A DNA stretch of 64,000 nt, taken from assembly GCF_001592965.1 (NCBI RefSeq), contig NZ_LRPC01000028.1:124001-188000 (forward strand), in the 5' to 3' direction. The notes under the pieces were generated by a model that ran no database searches, was not told where the DNA came from, and was given only the letters and a program-made list of their open reading frames with translations. Of the stretch, positions 17,250 through 25,391 are shown piece by piece. The stretch comes from Roseivirga spongicola (GTDB lineage: Bacteria > Bacteroidota > Bacteroidia > Cytophagales > Cyclobacteriaceae). Each line of letters opens with the position of its first letter. Positions within the stretch are counted from its first letter, which is position 1. Both the position numbers and the translations under genes were made by a program.

Positions 17250-19105
17250 CCCTCAAGAATTCGCCTGAACTCTGTTAGTGCAGCACCGTTTCCAATTACC
17301 GTAATTTGGTCGCCAATCAGTAGGTGAGTGTTACCATGAGGAATGAAGACTTCTCCACCACGTTTCTGAATCACCAAGGATCCAGTTTGTGGGAAGGCAA
17401 TTTCTTTAACCAGTTTTCGGTTAATTTGCTTATTGCTAATGCTAATTTCTTCAATTCTATAGACATCGAAGCTAGTAGAAAGTGAGTCGATGGCATTAGG
17501 TCTAAGTACCATGTCCTCAATGTGGCCTGCTAAAAGCTCTTCATGGTCTACAGTCTTAATTCCTTCGAAATTATTATCAACCAAGTCGTGGGTTACCGAC
17601 TGCCTTCGGGTGATGATTTTACTGTGCCTCAACTCATTCTTTAAGTAAGCCGTAAGTTGTTGGTTCAAGAAGTTAGACTCTGTAAGCACCACTACCAAGT
17701 CGCCACTCAGAATATTAAGGTTTTTGAGTAGCTCAGGGGTGAGTTTGGTCTTTTCAAACGGTAAACTCTTTTGGTCAAACTGTTGAATAATCTCCTCCCG
17801 CTGAAGGTAAGTCATAAAAGAAATGTCGTGCAATTTGAAGCGTTCCGCTAGTAATAAACTCGCTCGGCTTCCACCAAAGACTAACACCTTTTTGTGCTCT
17901 TCATCTTTCTTATTCAATGAATTGTAAATCATTGGGGCTAGGAGACAAGTAATGATTGAAGCGGTTACAAGGGCTGCGTTTTCTGACTCAGTGAGTACTC
18001 CTAATGACAAGCCAATTTGGGCGCCAGCTACAGTTTCTCCCAATCTGGCAGAGAGTAAATTTCCTCCGGCAAAGGCCTTTTTAAATCCAAACAGGCGCAC
18101 TAAACTCAGGGCCGGAATGGTTTGAGTAATAAAGAATGCCGCTACTAATAATAGAATGAATCCATAAGATTCGCCAATATTATAAAGGCTCGAAACATCG
18201 AGGTTTATCCCTACACTAATGAAGAAAATGGGAATAAAGAATCCATAGCCCATTCCATCTAGTTTAAACAGAAGGGCAGAACGGTCTTTGGTTATGAAGA
18301 GGCTAAGTAACAAGCCTGCAAAGAATGCCCCTAAAATGGGTTCCGTTTCAACAGCCGAGGCAATCACCACAAACGCAAAGAATAGCGCTACAGCACCTCT
18401 TACCTTAATCTGGTTGGCAGCATGCTCTAATCGGTAAATCACTTTTTGGAAGGTTCTTACTCTGTTGAGTTTTTTGCCTATAGCATGAAAAACCAAGAAG
18501 GCTATGAATAGTAAATTGAAGAGCAAGAGCTCAATGTCTAATCCATTTTTAACGTAGCCCGAGTAAATTGAAATAAGCAATATACTGAGCAGGTTGGCAA
18601 TGCTACCTTGCATTAACAAAATCTGACCAAACTTGCGCTTAATTTCTCCACTAGCCTTAAGTATTGGCACAGTGATGCTAATGCCTACAGTAGGGAAAAG
18701 CAAGGCATAATAGATCACATTTAGCTCATGAAACTGACTGATAAGCCAAAGGGCGGGCAAGGAAAGCAGAAGAGTGCCAAGGTAAATTCCCATGGCCAAC
18801 ATAAAGGTATTAGTAAGAATAGATGATGCCTTAAACCTTAAGGAGCTAAGTGAATTGATGATTTTGTTTACATCTATTTCTAGGCCAACCAGGAATATTA
18901 AAAAGAGAAAACCAGTATAGGAGAGAAACTCCATATACGGGGTTTCATGTACAAGATCTAAAACAAAAGGGCCAATAACTACCCCTAGAATAATCTCGAC
19001 AATAACGGAAGGTACCTTGCCTATTTCAAACCAAGAAAGGATTAAAGGCACAGCCCATGCTATGGCAAAGATGAGGAGTAAAGGATAGTAGTCTAGTTCG
19101 TGCAT
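17246..19105 (-). CDS. CPA2-family cation:proton antiporter with RCK-like C-terminus
   Basis: Monovalent cation/proton antiporter of 619 residues (KefB/YbaL-like). Residues 1-390 hold about 12 membrane helices with family segments 'IVEIILGVVIGPFVLDL', 'FLFLIFLVGLEIDVNKI' (the GLE motif) and 'GETVAGAQIGLSLGVL'. Residues about 400-520 form a Rossmann-like domain ('KVLVFGGSRASLLLAERF'; the usual G-x-G-x-x-G is degenerate). The last 75 residues are a TrkA-C/RCK-C domain ('VYRIEEISISNKQINRKLVKEI...HGNTHLLIGDQITVIG'). It probably moves K+ or Na+ for pH or osmotic balance and is coupled to the DUF5946 gene downstream. Confidence 0.9.
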   Translation of the reverse strand: MHELDYYPLLLIFAIAWAVPLILSWFEIGKVPSVIVEIILGVVIGPFVLDLVHETPYMEFLSYTGFLFLIFLVGLEIDVNKIINSLSSLRFKASSILTNTFMLAMGIYLGTLLLSLPALWLISQFHELNVIYYALLFPTVGISITVPILKASGEIKRKFGQILLMQGSIANLLSILLISIYSGYVKNGLDIELLLFNLLFIAFLVFHAIGKKLNRVRTFQKVIYRLEHAANQIKVRGAVALFFAFVVIASAVETEPILGAFFAGLLLSLFITKDRSALLFKLDGMGYGFFIPIFFISVGINLDVSSLYNIGESYGFILLLVAAFFITQTIPALSLVRLFGFKKAFAGGNLLSARLGETVAGAQIGLSLGVLTESENAALVTASIITCLLAPMIYNSLNKKDEEHKKVLVFGGSRASLLLAERFKLHDISFMTYLQREEIIQQFDQKSLPFEKTKLTPELLKNLNILSGDLVVVLTESNFLNQQLTAYLKNELRHSKIITRRQSVTHDLVDNNFEGIKTVDHEELLAGHIEDMVLRPNAIDSLSTSFDVYRIEEISISNKQINRKLVKEIAFPQTGSLVIQKRGGEVFIPHGNTHLLIGDQITVIGNGAALTEFRRILEG

Positions 19106-19240
19106 TGAAAAAGTTCAAGTGGATTGCGCCTAAAATAATACTAAAGAATTAAAACGAAATGTCCACTGGTAAATTCTTATTCATCAAGAATACGCATTTC
19201 ATTGCTTGAGTTCCTTTGAATCGCTTTATTTGAAGTTGAT

Positions 19241-21448
19241 ATGAGGCTGTTTTTCAGGAGCATTTGTAGACTTTTTTGTATTGTGGGTATTTGCCTGCTA
19301 AGCTTTAATGCTCCATTAAACGCTCAAGATCATACAGTTGCCCGTAAGTGGATGGAAGAGCTGCTGCATTCCATCAGAAATGATTTAGCCAGACCAACTG
19401 TTCACGCCAGAAATCTATTTCATCTTTCGGCTGCGATGTATGATGCCTGGGCTTTTTTCGATGATACGGCCGAACCATATTTGCTCGGTAAAACTGTCAA
19501 CGGTTTTACATGCAATACTGAGTCTTTGAAAGCTTTTGATAAATCACGAGCCAATTTAGATGAAGTAATTAGCCATGCTGCATACACCATATTAGATAAG
19601 AGGTTTCAAAAAGCCGAACGCTATGCTAATCTCTCGTTCAGGTATAGAAGATTAATGGAAGACCTCGAGTTTAGAGGCCCTACGAATCTTCGAGACATGT
19701 CAAATGGCGAATCATGGGCATTGGGCAATTTTATAGGTCAATGTTATATAGACTATGGGTGGAAAGATGGTTCTAATGAGTTGGATAGTTACGCAAACAA
19801 GTTCTACCAGCCAGTTAATCAGCCTATTGCACCCCAAGTACCCGGAAACCCTAGGATAACTGACCTCAACAGATGGCAACAAATAGAATTAGAAGTCTTT
19901 GTAGGTCAAAGTGGCTTCGAAAGCGGAGAAATGCAGCCATTTCTAAGTCCTGAGTGGGGAAATGTTTATCCTTTTGCTCTTACGGCTAAAGATAGGGTGA
20001 GAAAGAAAAGAGATGGAAGTTCGTTTTGGGTGTATAATGACCCAGGTGCGCCACCTAGGTTTGACGATTTTGAGAATGGAGGCCATGAGTTCTATAAGTG
20101 GAATTTTGAGATGGTTTCCATTTGGAGTGCACATTTGTCTCCATGGGATAATGTAATGTGGGATATTTCTCCTGCCTCTATTGGTAATAGTTCCGCATTG
20201 CCTAATAATTGGAATGAATACCCAAATTATTACAAAAGATTAGAGGGTGGTGATGGAAGTAAAGGGCATGAGCTTAACCCTTCAACCGGATTGCCTTACG
20301 AACCTAACATAGTACCAAGAGGAGACTATACGCGAGTTTTGGCTGAGTTTTGGGCAGATGGTCCCGACTCAGAAACACCGCCAGGCCATTGGTTTACAAT
20401 TCTAAATTACGTTTCGGATCATCCGCAGTTGGTGAAGAAGTTTAAGGGGGAAGGAGAGGTCTTAAATGATTTGGAATGGGATGTAAAGTCTTACTTTATG
20501 TTGGGTGGCGCCATGCACGATGCCGCTATATCAGCTTGGAGTATTAAAGGGTTCTATGACTATATAAGACCAATTTCGGCCATTAGGGGCGTGGCAGACT
20601 TGGGTCAGGCAGTGAGCCCGAGCTTTCCTAACTATGATGAAAGGTCATTTGGTTTAGAACCGGAATATGTAGAGGTGGTATTGCCTGGAGATGCCCTGGC
20701 TAGAACAAATAATACTGCCGTAGATAAGATTAAGTTGAAGGCTTGGAGAGGCCCAAGTTATATCAGCGATCCGACTAATACTCAAGCTGGAGTAGGGTGG
20801 ATCCTTGCTGAAGATTGGTGGCCTTACCAGCGACCAACATTCGTTACACCTCCTTTTGCTGGCTATGTTTCTGGGCATTCCACATTCTCTAGAGCAGCAG
20901 CAGAAGTGCTGACCATGTTTACTGGTGATGAATTTTTTCCGGGAGGCATGGGAGAATTCATCGCCAGAAAAAATCAGTTTTTGGTGTTTGAGGAAGGGCC
21001 ATCAGTAGATGTAAAGCTGCAATGGGCTACATACCGAGATGCCTCAGACCAGACAAGTCTCTCCAGAATTTGGGGTGGAATACATCCGCCAGTAGATGAT
21101 ATTCCAGGTAGAAAAATTGGGATCAAGGTAGGTACTAAAGCTTTTGCCTTTGCTGAGAAGTTCTTTAATGGAACTGTACCCGATAGTTTTGGTCTGAGCA
21201 AACTGAGTGTAACTGCCGCACCAAACCCTGTTGCTAGAGGTGAAGTGCTCAATATTCAGGTTTTCGAGAATATTGAAGATATGCAGTTTACTCTAATCGA
21301 TGCTAATGGTGGAGTGGTAGAAGATGTAACTATTACCAACAGCAACAATTCGGTTCAATTAGAAACTGAAGGTTTAGCAGCGGGCATCTATGTGCTTAGG
21401 TTGAATAATGGTGCTGTGGGAGAAACCATTCGTTTTATTATCAGATAA
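19241..21448 (+). CDS. Vanadium-dependent haloperoxidase-like (PAP2) protein with type IX secretion signal
   Basis: Exported protein of 735 residues with an N-terminal signal ending LNAQ (about residue 29). All three vanadate/phosphate-binding motifs of the PAP2/vanadium haloperoxidase superfamily are visible: K436-x6-R443-P, S544-G545-H546, and S608-R609-x3-G-x-H615 followed by Asp four residues later. The last 80 residues ('SVTAAPNPVARGEVLNI' to 'GIYVLRLNNGAVGETIRFII') are a type IX secretion C-terminal sorting domain, so the protein should be released or surface-attached. Whether it oxidises halide or acts as an acid phosphatase cannot be told from sequence. Monocistronic. Confidence 0.88.
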   Translation: MRLFFRSICRLFCIVGICLLSFNAPLNAQDHTVARKWMEELLHSIRNDLARPTVHARNLFHLSAAMYDAWAFFDDTAEPYLLGKTVNGFTCNTESLKAFDKSRANLDEVISHAAYTILDKRFQKAERYANLSFRYRRLMEDLEFRGPTNLRDMSNGESWALGNFIGQCYIDYGWKDGSNELDSYANKFYQPVNQPIAPQVPGNPRITDLNRWQQIELEVFVGQSGFESGEMQPFLSPEWGNVYPFALTAKDRVRKKRDGSSFWVYNDPGAPPRFDDFENGGHEFYKWNFEMVSIWSAHLSPWDNVMWDISPASIGNSSALPNNWNEYPNYYKRLEGGDGSKGHELNPSTGLPYEPNIVPRGDYTRVLAEFWADGPDSETPPGHWFTILNYVSDHPQLVKKFKGEGEVLNDLEWDVKSYFMLGGAMHDAAISAWSIKGFYDYIRPISAIRGVADLGQAVSPSFPNYDERSFGLEPEYVEVVLPGDALARTNNTAVDKIKLKAWRGPSYISDPTNTQAGVGWILAEDWWPYQRPTFVTPPFAGYVSGHSTFSRAAAEVLTMFTGDEFFPGGMGEFIARKNQFLVFEEGPSVDVKLQWATYRDASDQTSLSRIWGGIHPPVDDIPGRKIGIKVGTKAFAFAEKFFNGTVPDSFGLSKLSVTAAPNPVARGEVLNIQVFENIEDMQFTLIDANGGVVEDVTITNSNNSVQLETEGLAAGIYVLRLNNGAVGETIRFIIR

Positions 21449-21609
21449 TCAGGTAATTACCTAATTTCTTTCTAGCCTTTCTTTCCTTTAGAATTTAAAC
21501 TAAACTTTGTTTTATAGTGAAAATGGAGCCTTTCAACGGTATGGGTAATTAAAAATACAATTAGGACTTTTATATATTTTAGCTACATTTAAGACTTAAA
21601 TAAAAAGTT

Positions 21610-21939
21610 ATGGGAAAAAGTTCACTAGGGGAGTTTGAAGAGGTGGTGCTTCTTACGGTAGCAGTACTCTACGAAAACGCTTATGGAATTTCCATTAAAG
21701 AAGATATCGAAAAGAGACTGGCCAGAAAGGTAAGCGTAGGAGCTATGCGGACCGCGTTGAGTCGCTTAGAAAAGAAGGGCTTTTTAAGATCCGAATTTGG
21801 AGATGCAACACCTGAAAGAGGCGGAAAGCGCAAGCGTTTTTACAAAGTGACTCCTCACGGAAAGAAAGCTTTGGAGCAAGTGATGGAAACACGTAAGAAG
21901 CTCTGGGAAGCCATTCCTTCAGTTGCATTCGATTTTTAA
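21610..21939 (+). CDS. PadR-family transcriptional regulator
   Basis: Winged-helix regulator of 109 residues, the small PadR subtype. The N-terminus 'LGEFEEVVLLTVAVLYENAYGISIKEDIEKR' and the recognition region 'VSVGAMRTALSRLEKKGFLRSEF' plus the wing 'PERGGKRKRFYKVTPHGKKALE' are characteristic. It lies 6 nt ahead of an FtsX-type permease with a permease-prefix domain, an arrangement repeated in many Bacteroidota and Acidobacteriota, and most likely represses this small operon. The 160-bp region upstream should hold its operator; no clear palindrome stood out. Confidence 0.9.
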   Translation: MGKSSLGEFEEVVLLTVAVLYENAYGISIKEDIEKRLARKVSVGAMRTALSRLEKKGFLRSEFGDATPERGGKRKRFYKVTPHGKKALEQVMETRKKLWEAIPSVAFDF

Positions 21940-21945
21940 TAGGTC

Positions 21946-24555
21946 ATGAGCGGTCAAACTCAAATATCTCCACCAAAATTACCACTAAGGTTCCTTCGCT
22001 GGTTCTGTAGTCCTGAGCTTCTAGAAGATGTGGAGGGCGATCTGAACGAGCTTTTCTTGCTTCGTTCTTCAACAAATAAATCAAAAGCGAAATGGCTCTT
22101 TACAAGAGATGTATTCATGCTGTTTCGCCCAGGTATAATTAGGCAAATCAATTTATTCAAAGGTCAAAACAACAACGTTATGCTTAGTAATTATTTAAAA
22201 ATTGCATTCAGAAATGCCCTGAGGTACAAGGGCTACACCTCATTGAACTTATTGGGTTTAGTTGTAGGAATAGCATCATGCATGCTCATTCTTTTATGGG
22301 TCAACGATGAACTTAAAGTCAATAAATTCCATGAAAAGGGAGATCAGATTTATCAGGTTTTCAGAAACATGAAACAGTCTGGTGGAATGGTAAACACCAC
22401 TGCTTCTATTCCAAAACCAGTTGGAGATTTAGTGGCTGAGGAGTATTCAGAAGTTAGTCAAGTGGCTCAACTGAGCTGGCTCATGAATATGGATCTGAAG
22501 ATAGAAAATGAAGCAATTGAGGAAGAGGGACGTTTTGCCAGTCCTGAGTTTCTGCAAATGTTCTCTTTTCCTCTTGTTATTGGCGATAAAGAAGGCGCTT
22601 TAAGCCAACCTAACCATATACTGATCTCTAGATCGGTTGCTGAGAAGTATTTCGGTGAAGATTGGAGAACAGAAGCGGTTGGCTCTACAGTAAAAGTAGA
22701 AGAACAATTCGATGTTCAAGTGACCGGAGTTTTTGAAGATACCGATGAGAAGTCTACACTAGACTTTGATTGGCTTATTGCGGCCCAAGCATTCTATGCT
22801 GCTAACGATTGGGTAGAAGATTGGGGGAATGGTGCTTTCGAAACTTACCTACTTATTCCTGACGAAACCAAGGTGCAAGCAGTATCGGGTAAAATTCTGA
22901 TGGAGATTAAAGATCATACTAAAGGCAACCCTAATTCTGGAGATGAAGAACTCATCATTCAAAAATTCAGTGATACATATCTCTATTCAAAGTTCGAAAA
23001 TGGAGTAGTAGCCGGAGGTAGAAATGACTATGTAAGGATTATGTCGGTTGTAGCCGTTTTCATACTACTGGTGGCAAGCATCAATTTTATGAATTTAACT
23101 ACTGCCAGGTCTAGCAGAAGATCTAAAGAGATTGGGTTGCGCAAAGTAATGGGGGCTGCTAAAAAGTCTATAAGAGTTCAATTCTTTTTAGAGGCTATTA
23201 TGCTCACCACCGTGGCTGTAGCCATCAGTGTGATAGTAGTTATTTTAGTCCTTCCTTTGTTCAACACAATTGTAGATAAATCACTCATATTAGACTTTTC
23301 TCAAAGCACTACTTGGTACTTTATCCTAGGGCTAATCTTTGTTGTGGGAACGCTCTCTGGTGCTTACCCTGCACTTTTATTGCCAACCTTCAATGTTATT
23401 CAGTCCATAAAAGGAGGCATAATAAAGCAGTCTAGCTTTGCTGTTTTCTTCAGGAAAGGGTTAGTGGTTTTTCAGTTTGCTATCTCTACGCTACTAATAA
23501 TCGGTACTTCTGTCATTTATCAGCAAATAGATTATGTGTTGAATAAAGATTTGGGGATGAATAAAGACAACCTTTTAGCTGTAAGCCTTGAAGGAGATTT
23601 GGCAAGCAGGTTGGAGACTTACAAAAGCGAGTTGCTTCGCTTGCCTCAGGTAACTCGTGTTTCGGCCGCTTCTGGCAATCCACTTAATTATGGTAGATCA
23701 ACAAGTTCAGCCAATTGGGAGGGCAAAAATCCAGACGAGGGCTATGAAGTAAACGTGATTCTGACTGATGAAGACTTTGTGCCGGCAACAGGTATGGAAG
23801 TGCTACAAGGCAGAGGGTTCGATAGTCAATTAAAAGATTCTACCAATTTTCTGATCAATGAAGTGGCGGCAGAGCTGATGGGCTTTGATGATCCTATTGG
23901 TAAAAAACTATCCTTCTGGGGGATTGATGGGCAAATAGTAGGGGTGGTGAAAAACTTCCACATGAGAGATTTATACGAGCCAATTGCGCCATTGATTATA
24001 ACATGTATAGATCCTAGTGCCTCTTCTTTAGTGCTTATTCGTACCGATGAAAACACAACCGATGCACTGGCTGCCATTCAAAAGGTAACAGAGCAAGTTA
24101 ACCCAGAGCATGACTTCGACTATCAATTCATAGATCATGCTTATGCAGAAAGTTATGCCAATGAACGAACTATGAAGACATTGGCCAATATTTTCGCGAT
24201 GGTTTCTATAGTCATCTCTAGTCTTGGCTTGCTGGGTTTAGCCTCTTATTCTGCCGAGCAAAGGTCTAAGGAGATAGGGGTGAGGAAGGTGCATGGCGCT
24301 TCTATTGCACAAGTATTAATGCTCTTGTCCAAAGACTATGGGAAGCTAATTCTCATAGCCTTTCTTTTGGCGATTCCGTTTGGATATTACTTTACGCAAG
24401 ATTGGTTAAATCAATTTGAGTTCAGGACAGCATTAAACCCAGCAGTATTCGCTCTTTCTGGTTTAATTGTTTTGGCAATTGGTGTAATTACCGTAGCTGC
24501 TAAATCTTATCAAGCAGCATCTGTTAACCCAGTAAAGAGTCTAAAAGAGCAGTAA
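21946..24555 (+). CDS. FtsX/MacB-type ABC permease with N-terminal permease-prefix domain
   Basis: Inner-membrane protein of 869 residues. Residues about 10-70 ('LPLRFLRWFCSPELLEDVEGDLNELF') are the permease-prefix domain found in PadR-linked transporters. A MacB-like fold follows: TM1, an extracytoplasmic MacB-PCD domain, three helices, then a second copy. The coupling-helix signature occurs twice, SKEIGLRKVMGA and SKEIGVRKVHGA, and the protein ends NPVKSLKEQ. No ATPase gene is adjacent. The role is probably export or envelope-stress signalling rather than import; substrate unknown. It is co-transcribed with the padR-type gene. Confidence 0.88.
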   Translation: MSGQTQISPPKLPLRFLRWFCSPELLEDVEGDLNELFLLRSSTNKSKAKWLFTRDVFMLFRPGIIRQINLFKGQNNNVMLSNYLKIAFRNALRYKGYTSLNLLGLVVGIASCMLILLWVNDELKVNKFHEKGDQIYQVFRNMKQSGGMVNTTASIPKPVGDLVAEEYSEVSQVAQLSWLMNMDLKIENEAIEEEGRFASPEFLQMFSFPLVIGDKEGALSQPNHILISRSVAEKYFGEDWRTEAVGSTVKVEEQFDVQVTGVFEDTDEKSTLDFDWLIAAQAFYAANDWVEDWGNGAFETYLLIPDETKVQAVSGKILMEIKDHTKGNPNSGDEELIIQKFSDTYLYSKFENGVVAGGRNDYVRIMSVVAVFILLVASINFMNLTTARSSRRSKEIGLRKVMGAAKKSIRVQFFLEAIMLTTVAVAISVIVVILVLPLFNTIVDKSLILDFSQSTTWYFILGLIFVVGTLSGAYPALLLPTFNVIQSIKGGIIKQSSFAVFFRKGLVVFQFAISTLLIIGTSVIYQQIDYVLNKDLGMNKDNLLAVSLEGDLASRLETYKSELLRLPQVTRVSAASGNPLNYGRSTSSANWEGKNPDEGYEVNVILTDEDFVPATGMEVLQGRGFDSQLKDSTNFLINEVAAELMGFDDPIGKKLSFWGIDGQIVGVVKNFHMRDLYEPIAPLIITCIDPSASSLVLIRTDENTTDALAAIQKVTEQVNPEHDFDYQFIDHAYAESYANERTMKTLANIFAMVSIVISSLGLLGLASYSAEQRSKEIGVRKVHGASIAQVLMLLSKDYGKLILIAFLLAIPFGYYFTQDWLNQFEFRTALNPAVFALSGLIVLAIGVITVAAKSYQAASVNPVKSLKEQ

Positions 24556-24574
24556 AATCCCAACCTAGTGTATT

Positions 24575-24602
24575 AAGGCTGCTTCTCGGAAGTGGCCTTT
24601 TT
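24575..24602 (+). terminator. Intrinsic terminator of the padR-permease operon
   Basis: AAGGCTGCTTC pairs with GAAGTGGCCTT around a TCG loop (11 bp with two G-T pairs), followed by a T-run. The downstream arm belongs to the left copy of the 52-bp direct repeat that flanks the transposase unit. Confidence 0.7.
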
Positions 24603-24636
24603 CATTTAGGAGCAAACTTATTCGAGTTCTTTTTAC
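24585..24636. repeat. 52-bp direct repeat, left copy, flanking the transposase unit
   Basis: 24585-24636 matches 25308-25359 at 49 of 52 positions (starts CTCGGAAGTGGCC, ends GAGTTCTTTTTAC). The two copies bracket the transposase unit. The left copy includes the 3' arm of a functional-looking terminator; the right copy has lost its partner arm, which suggests that the left copy is in the ancestral context. Confidence 0.8.
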
Positions 24637-24642
24637 TGTGCC

Positions 24643-24666
24643 CTTTTTGGTGTTGTCACCAAAAAG
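24643..24666. repeat. REP-type hairpin, left of transposase
   Basis: CTTTTTGGTG-TTGT-CACCAAAAAG is a perfect 10-bp hairpin. Its core GGTGTTGTCACC is the reverse complement of the core of the hairpin at 25282-25305, so the two sit in mirror orientation on either side of the transposase gene. A further arm pair CTTGTTG/CAACAAG (24685-24691 with 24702-24708) lies between it and the gene end. Confidence 0.7.
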
Positions 24667-24717
24667 TCTTGCTCAACTATTACTCTTGTTGATGTTTCTA
24701 CCAACAAGCCTCTCTAC

Positions 24718-25245
24718 TTAGCCATTAAAACACTCCATATAATGCGAGAGAAAAGGGAAGTAGTTGGTGTTATCCTCATAATATGAAGCAGAAGAATAAT
24801 AATACTGAACGAAGTCGTCAGAGAGATTCCATTTTCCAGAAACAGGGTTATGGTGAATATAGTCTAGCTTTTGTTCAACAACCTGCCTGCTCCAAAGGTC
24901 AATAGACAATGAATTTCTCTGCCAGAACTGGTGCTTTCTGTCTTTGAGATTTACTTCAAATTTTTCTAGCATCCCTGAATTGGAGTCTTTAAGCTTAAAC
25001 CTGAATTGTTGCCCTGTATATTTGAGAAAATCTCTCTGAACATCTTCCAGTTGATGAGAAGGGTCAATTTTCCAAATCAAGTGAATATGGTTTGGCATGA
25101 TCACAAAACCATAAATTTCACATCGTTTTTCTCTTACTAAATAGGTTAGGGAGCCTGTAATGATGTCTTTAAATCTGTCGTCAAATAGTATGGGAGTCCA
25201 CTTATAAATAGTAGCTGTAAAGAATTGAATGTGATGTGTGTGCAT
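24718..25245 (-). CDS. REP-associated tyrosine transposase (RAYT, IS200-like Y1 family)
   Basis: HUH single-strand endonuclease of 175 residues. The metal-binding His pair is in MPNHIHLIW (His53, His55), and the catalytic Tyr is probably Tyr129 in QKLDYIHHNPV, a block typical of Bacteroidota RAYT proteins. Length and spacing look intact, so it may be active. RAYT proteins are usually single-copy and act on nearby REP hairpins; here hairpins flank both sides in opposite orientation. The ATG at 25245 is the only sensible start. Confidence 0.88.
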   Translation of the reverse strand: MHTHHIQFFTATIYKWTPILFDDRFKDIITGSLTYLVREKRCEIYGFVIMPNHIHLIWKIDPSHQLEDVQRDFLKYTGQQFRFKLKDSNSGMLEKFEVNLKDRKHQFWQRNSLSIDLWSRQVVEQKLDYIHHNPVSGKWNLSDDFVQYYYSSASYYEDNTNYFPFLSHYMECFNG

Positions 25246-25281
25246 TGATGAATATAGAAAATTAACCGAAGTAATTTGATG

Positions 25282-25305
25282 CTCGTTGGTGACAACACCA
25301 ACGAG
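25282..25305. repeat. REP-type hairpin, right of transposase
   Basis: CTCGTTGGTG-ACAA-CACCAACGAG is a perfect 10-bp hairpin, 36 bases upstream of the transposase start. Its loop ACAA is the complement of the left hairpin's TTGT loop, i.e. the same element inverted. Confidence 0.7.
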
Positions 25306-25307
25306 GG

Positions 25308-25359
25308 CTCGGAAATGGCCTTTTTCATTTAGAAGCGAACTTATTCGAGTTCTTTTTAC
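25308..25359. repeat. 52-bp direct repeat, right copy
   Basis: Matches 24585-24636 with three mismatches. It lies just before the MtfA-like gene and lacks the upstream arm that would make a terminator, so it is best read as the duplicated copy. Confidence 0.8.
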
Positions 25360-25391
25360 ATATTGTCGGCTAAATAATCAATACAATACCT

